Source: Comamonadaceae bacterium
Lineage (GTDB): Bacteria > Pseudomonadota > Gammaproteobacteria > Burkholderiales > Burkholderiaceae_C
Direction: 5' to 3'
NCBI GenBank assembly: GCA_003599455.1
Contig: QZKF01000097.1
Coordinates: 1 to 48,158, forward strand
Length of the DNA stretch: 48,158 nucleotides
Shown: positions 44,501-48,158 of the stretch, piece by piece
Layout: each line of letters begins with the position of its first letter
Numbering within the stretch: position 1 is the stretch's first letter
Program-made: the position numbers and the translations under genes
Notes under the pieces: generated by a model
What the model was told of the DNA's origin: nothing
Database searches by the model: none
What the model saw: the letters and a program-made list of their open reading frames with translations, nothing else

Positions 44501-45888
44501 GCGCCCCCGCACCGGCCCCCACGCCCTGGTACCGCCGCGCGCTGCACGCGCTGCGCTGCTCGCTCAAGCTGCGCATGGTGCTGGTGTTCCTGCTGCTGGC
44601 CATGGCGATGTCGTTCACCTTCATCAGCGGCGCGCAGAAGGCGTTTTCGGTCGGCTGGCGCGAGGCCGCGCGCCCGCTGCTCATGGACTATGTGGACCGC
44701 CTGGCCGGCGAGGTGTCGGCCGGCGATGGCAGCCCGAACGTCGAGCGCGCACTGGCCATCACGCAGCGCCTGCCGCTCACGATCGACATCGTCGGCCCGC
44801 GGGTGAACTGGCGTTCGCACCCCGAGCAGGAACGCCCGCACTGGCTGCGCGACCGGCCGCGCGGCGGTGGCCGCGACGACAACGCGGGCTGGGGCGACGA
44901 CAAGGACTGGCAGCAGCTGCTGCAGCGCACGACGGCCGACGGCCACCGCATCGAGTTCGGGCTCAACGACGCCGCGTTCGAGCGCCGCCCCAGGCTGGTG
45001 GGCTACACGCTCACCGCGCTGCTCGTCCTCACGCTGCTGGCCTTCCTGTACGTGCGCCGCCTGCTGCGCCCGCTGGACCACATCCGCCAGGGCGCGCTGC
45101 GCTTCGGCGCGGGCGAGTTCGGCCAGCCCATTCCGGTGCGCCACCCGCAGCGGCCCGACGAACTGGGCGAACTGGCCGCCACCATCAACACCATGGGCCA
45201 GGACATCCACCAGATGCTCGAAGCCCAGCGCGCGCTGCTGCTGGCCATCAGCCACGAGCTGCGCAGCCCGCTCACCCGCGCGCGGCTCAACACCGAGCTG
45301 CTGCCCGAGTCCGACGAGATCACGCCCCAGCGCGAAGCCCTGCTGCGCGACCTGAGCGAGATGGCGCGCCTCATCAGCGACCTGCTGGAGAGCGAGCGCC
45401 TCGCCGGCCGCCACGCCGCGCTGCACCGCGAGCCCACCGACCCGCTCGCGCTGGCGCGCGAGGTGATCGACGAGCTCGCCACCACGCAGCCCGCGGCCCG
45501 CGGCATCCAGCTGCACGCCGCACCCGGCCTGCCCGTGCTGGCACTGGACCCGATCCGCGTGCGCCTGCTGCTGCGCAACCTGCTGGACAACGCGCTGCGT
45601 CACGGCGGCAGCGCGCCCCGGCCGGTGGAACTGCATGTGCGCGCGCTCGCCACGGGGCAGGGCATTGAACTCGAGGTGCGCGACCACGGCCCCGGTGTGC
45701 CCGACGACCAACTGCCCCATCTGGCCCAGGCCTTCTTCCGCCCCGACACCGCCCGCACCCGCAGCGCCGGCGGCGTGGGCCTGGGCCTCTACCTCTGCCG
45801 CCTGGTGGCACAGGCGCATGGGGGGACGTTTGCGGTGCGCAATGCGAAGCCGGGGTTGGCGGTGACGGTGAGTCTGCCGGGAGGGTGA
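44497..45888 (+). CDS. Sensor histidine kinase (CpxA-like)
   Basis: The 463-residue inner-membrane kinase has two membrane helices (about residues 27-45 and 168-186) enclosing a periplasmic sensor domain of roughly 120 residues. This domain is rich in Arg, Asp and Trp and contains RPHWLRDRPRGGGRDD. A HAMP linker follows, then the phosphoacceptor His253 in AISHELRSPLTRA, the N box NLLDNALRHGG, and DHGPGVP and GGVGLGLYL for ATP. The ATG overlaps the regulator stop (ATGA). The signal is unknown; the Spy/CpxP-like first gene suggests envelope stress. Confidence 0.92.
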   Translation: MSAPAPAPTPWYRRALHALRCSLKLRMVLVFLLLAMAMSFTFISGAQKAFSVGWREAARPLLMDYVDRLAGEVSAGDGSPNVERALAITQRLPLTIDIVGPRVNWRSHPEQERPHWLRDRPRGGGRDDNAGWGDDKDWQQLLQRTTADGHRIEFGLNDAAFERRPRLVGYTLTALLVLTLLAFLYVRRLLRPLDHIRQGALRFGAGEFGQPIPVRHPQRPDELGELAATINTMGQDIHQMLEAQRALLLAISHELRSPLTRARLNTELLPESDEITPQREALLRDLSEMARLISDLLESERLAGRHAALHREPTDPLALAREVIDELATTQPAARGIQLHAAPGLPVLALDPIRVRLLLRNLLDNALRHGGSAPRPVELHVRALATGQGIELEVRDHGPGVPDDQLPHLAQAFFRPDTARTRSAGGVGLGLYLCRLVAQAHGGTFAVRNAKPGLAVTVSLPGG

Positions 45889-45915
45889 GGCCGTCCGAGA
45901 GCGCCGAGGCTGGGC

Positions 45916-45972
45916 TTGCTATCGCAATGCGATGGCTGTATATTCCATATTCGCGATTTGCGAATATGGAAT
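45916..45972 (+). promoter_or_regulatory. Promoter with two operator palindromes upstream of the HTH/nucleotidyltransferase pair
   Basis: TTGCTA (45916-45921) and TATATT (45939-45944) are 17 bases apart. ATCGCA-A-TGCGAT (45921-45933) is a perfect dyad inside the spacer. ATTCCATATTCGC and GCGAATATGGAAT (45942-45972) form a perfect 13-bp inverted repeat with a 5-base loop, covering the -10 end, the expected start site and the ribosome site. Both dyads contain a TCGC/GCGA core, so one protein may bind both. The downstream ATG is 4 bases past the repeat. Confidence 0.75.
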
Positions 45973-45975
45973 GAA

Positions 45976-46653
45976 ATGCAACTCAAGCCGCAAGACTTTC
46001 TGGTCGCCCTCAAGCTCGTCGCTTTGGGAGATCAGCGCTGGACTTATGCCCGCCTGGCGCACGAACTCGGGCTCAGCGCGTCGGAGGCCCACGCTTCAGT
46101 CAAGCGGGGCTTGCAGGCGGGGCTGTTGCTGCAGAACCATGTAGCGGTACCTCCGCAGTTGGCAGCGGATATTTCAACGCATGCAGCGATGGCCGTGCAG
46201 GAGCCTCGGGCCATATATCGCGTAGGCAAGAAACGCACGCGCCGCGCGGGCGACGATGCGCCCGCTGACAATCCGGTGCGTCCGCACGCGCACAACCTGG
46301 CGGAGTTTGCGCTGCACGGGGCCAAGTACGCGTTTCCGGGCGTGAGGCTGCCCACGGCTGTGGGGCTGCCAACCAGCCACAGTGCACCGGCTTTTGCGGG
46401 CATTTTTGCTCCTGGTTCGATGGACTTTGTCTGGCCACACCCGAATGGAATGGTGCGCGGCATCGGCGTGGAGCCCTTGCACCCCTCGGTGCCTTTCGCC
46501 GCGACGCAGGACGCCAAGCTCTACGACATGCTGGCCTTGTTCGACGCGTTACGTGTGGGCAAAGCCCGCGAGCGCGGCATCGCACTGGAGCGCTTGCAGG
46601 CATTGATCGATCCGGATGCCCCCAAACCACGCAAGAAGGCGGCGCGTGGCTAA
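45976..46653 (+). CDS. Helix-turn-helix protein paired with a nucleotidyltransferase, candidate antitoxin/autorepressor
   Basis: This 225-residue protein has an N-terminal winged-helix-like segment (about 1-55: WTYARLAHELGLSASEAHAS, VKRGLQAGLLL), a charged linker (KKRTRRAGDDAP) and a C-terminal domain of unknown type with GAKYAFPGVRLPTAVGLPTS and WPHPNGMVRGIGVEPLHPSV. The start at 45976 is preferred because the earlier ATG at 45916 lies in the promoter. It overlaps the nucleotidyltransferase gene by 8 bases. HTH plus nucleotidyltransferase pairs include AbiE-type toxin-antitoxin systems; the arrangement and operators support such a reading, but neither the family nor antitoxin activity is established. 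Confidence 0.72.
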   Translation: MQLKPQDFLVALKLVALGDQRWTYARLAHELGLSASEAHASVKRGLQAGLLLQNHVAVPPQLAADISTHAAMAVQEPRAIYRVGKKRTRRAGDDAPADNPVRPHAHNLAEFALHGAKYAFPGVRLPTAVGLPTSHSAPAFAGIFAPGSMDFVWPHPNGMVRGIGVEPLHPSVPFAATQDAKLYDMLALFDALRVGKARERGIALERLQALIDPDAPKPRKKAARG

Positions 46654-47332
46654 TCCCAATCTGGCCTTGTTGATCGCGATGGTCAGGGCCATGGGCCCGC
46701 TGTGCGATCGGGTGGTGTTCGTCGGCGGTTGTGCCACCGGTTTGCTTCTGGACAATGCCCACTTGATCGACGTGCGCCCCACCGAGGACGTGGACGCCAT
46801 CGTAGAGGTGGCCACACTCGCGGGCTACCACGCGCTCGCCGATGAGCTCATGCAGCGTGGCTTCAGGCAAACCATGGAGGACAACACACCGCCATTTCGT
46901 TGGTACTGGAACCGCATGCAGCTGGATCTGGTGCCGCTGGATGAAAGGGTGTTCGGCTTCGCCAACCCTTGGTATCGCGTGGGCTACGAGGCAGCTTGCA
47001 TGTCGCCTGTGGCTGAGGGAATCGTGCTGCGCCACCTGTCAGCGCCTTGCTTTCTCGCCACCAAGTTCGAGGCGTTCAGGGACCGAGGCCACAACGACGT
47101 CTACCTCAGTCACGATCTGGAAGACATTCTTACCGTCATCGAGGGGCGGGCTCTGGTGGTGCAAGAGTTGGCCGAAGCGCCAGCGGAGTTGCGCCGGCAC
47201 GTGCATGCGTGCGTCCGTGAATTGTTGGCCATGCCCTCATTCCGAAACGCCTTGCCGGGTCTGTTGAGCGATCCCGATCAAGAGCCCATGGTCATGGCCC
47301 GTTTGAATCAGGTGGCCACGCTACCTGTGTGA
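46646..47332 (+). CDS. Nucleotidyltransferase-fold protein (AbiEii-like), candidate toxin
   Basis: The 228-residue protein shows the nucleotidyltransferase pattern: Gly27-Gly28 in FVGGCATGLLL, then RPTEDVDAIVEV with Asp48 and Asp50 as metal ligands, and a third acidic position in MQLDLVPLD (Asp94). A helical C-terminal half follows with APCFLATKFEAFRDRGHND and SHDLEDILTVIEGR, typical of AbiEii/AbiGii-type proteins. It starts with GTG at 46646, inside the last codons of the HTH gene, so production is coupled. AbiEii toxins act on GTP or RNA ends; a housekeeping nucleotidyltransferase is the alternative. Confidence 0.75.
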   Translation: MANPNLALLIAMVRAMGPLCDRVVFVGGCATGLLLDNAHLIDVRPTEDVDAIVEVATLAGYHALADELMQRGFRQTMEDNTPPFRWYWNRMQLDLVPLDERVFGFANPWYRVGYEAACMSPVAEGIVLRHLSAPCFLATKFEAFRDRGHNDVYLSHDLEDILTVIEGRALVVQELAEAPAELRRHVHACVRELLAMPSFRNALPGLLSDPDQEPMVMARLNQVATLPV

Positions 47333-47343
47333 GAAGCCATGCC

Positions 47344-47550
47344 ATGAAGACCTTGTCCATCCACCTCACCCCTGGCCAGGACCTGCGCGCGGCGCTCGAA
47401 GCCGCCGTGCGCAAGCAGGGCTGACAGGCCGCCTTCATGATCTGAGCTATGCGCGCATTCGCTTCGCGGGTGTGGATCAGGCCCAGGTGTTGAGCGGTGA
47501 CACGGAGATCCTCAGCCTGTCGGGCACGCTGGGCGTGGATGAGGAGGGGC
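47344..47550 (+). pseudogene. Degraded PPC/DUF296-domain DNA-binding protein gene
   Basis: The frame opens with MKTLSIHLTPGQDLRAALEA, the usual start of PPC (plants and prokaryotes conserved) domain proteins, and meets TGA at 47422-47424. Similarity continues with QAAF in that frame, then in another frame (from 47442) with LSYARIRFAGVDQA and GDTEILSLSGTLGVDEEG. The second half of the domain, including the histidine-containing part, is absent. An early stop, a frameshift with loss of a few codons and a truncated 3' end make it non-functional. The remaining bases to 47582 hold nothing recognisable. Confidence 0.7.
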
Positions 47551-47582
47551 GCGGCTACGCGAACCCTGACGGACCGCAGCAA

Positions 47583-47613
47583 CAAAAAAAGGGAGCCAGT
47601 GGCTCCCTTTTTT
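47583..47613. terminator. Bidirectional intrinsic terminator, end of rpoD
   Basis: GGGAGCC-AGT-GGCTCCC (47591-47607) is a perfect 7-bp stem with a 3-base loop, preceded by A8 and followed by T6. It terminates rpoD on the minus strand and any plus-strand transcript from the nucleotidyltransferase pair. Confidence 0.92.
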
Positions 47614-47635
47614 GATGCGACCGACAGCGGTGTGC

Positions 47636-48158
<523 letters not shown>

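Noticed and set aside
45900..47635. Mobile element or integration site around the nucleotidyltransferase pair
   Set aside because: No transposase, integrase, tRNA or terminal repeats are visible; the inverted repeats present are operators or a terminator.

Overview
The window reads as chromosomal DNA of a GC-rich betaproteobacterium, most likely of the Comamonadaceae (Hydrogenophaga/Comamonas/Variovorax-like). The reasons are the high GC content, the grpE-dnaK-dnaJ order, a protocatechuate 4,5-cleavage operon in the pmdEFDABC order known from Comamonas, and the many Bug/TRAP/Liv-type binding proteins. The genus is inference. No rRNA, tRNA, CRISPR array, insertion sequence or prophage was seen.

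Layout. 1-4.2 kb: a small membrane protein, then the heat-shock operon grpE-dnaK-dnaJ (minus strand) behind a near-consensus sigma-32 promoter. 4.3-5.5 kb: a fumarylacetoacetate-hydrolase-family gene and an HxlR regulator. 5.6-19.7 kb: a run of twelve minus-strand genes that looks like one hydroxycinnamate (ferulate/p-coumarate) unit. It holds a crotonase, feruloyl-CoA synthetase, thiolase, short-chain dehydrogenase, 4HBT-type thioesterase, Liv-type ABC importer, tannase/feruloyl-esterase lipoprotein, acyl-CoA dehydrogenase and MarR regulator. 19.8-22.6 kb: the divergent arm, a CouO-like amidohydrolase and a second acyl-CoA ligase. One 19-bp palindrome covers both divergent promoters.

22.6-34.7 kb: a kappa-GST-like isomerase, an orphan TRAP binding protein, a MetE-like methyltransferase, vanillate O-demethylase (vanA and vanB with a GntR/FCD regulator between them), a complete TRAP transporter (dctPQM), an orphan Bug protein, a DUF1932-type dehydrogenase and an AEC permease. 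34.7-42.4 kb: a LysR regulator facing the meta-cleavage operon: a ModA-like gene without signal peptide, ligJ, ligK, ligI, ligA, ligB, ligC and an aldo/keto reductase. 42.4-45.9 kb: a DUF1311 protein and an envelope-stress-like operon (Spy/CpxP-like lipoprotein, 99-aa protein, OmpR-type regulator, histidine kinase). 45.9-47.6 kb: a helix-turn-helix/nucleotidyltransferase pair with dense operators, then a PPC-domain pseudogene. The right edge holds the 3' part of rpoD.

Taken together, 5.6-42.4 kb can be read as a lignin-aromatic funnel. Esters are hydrolysed and hydroxycinnamates imported, activated to CoA thioesters and shortened by beta-oxidation to vanillate or 4-hydroxybenzoate. VanAB converts vanillate to protocatechuate, which is opened at the 4,5 position and taken to pyruvate and oxaloacetate. 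Points of most interest: two alternative terminal steps for side-chain shortening, the shared divergent operator, two TRAP binding proteins with the same upstream element, the signal-less ModA-like protein where pmdU/pmdK stand in Comamonas, and the autoregulated-looking nucleotidyltransferase pair.
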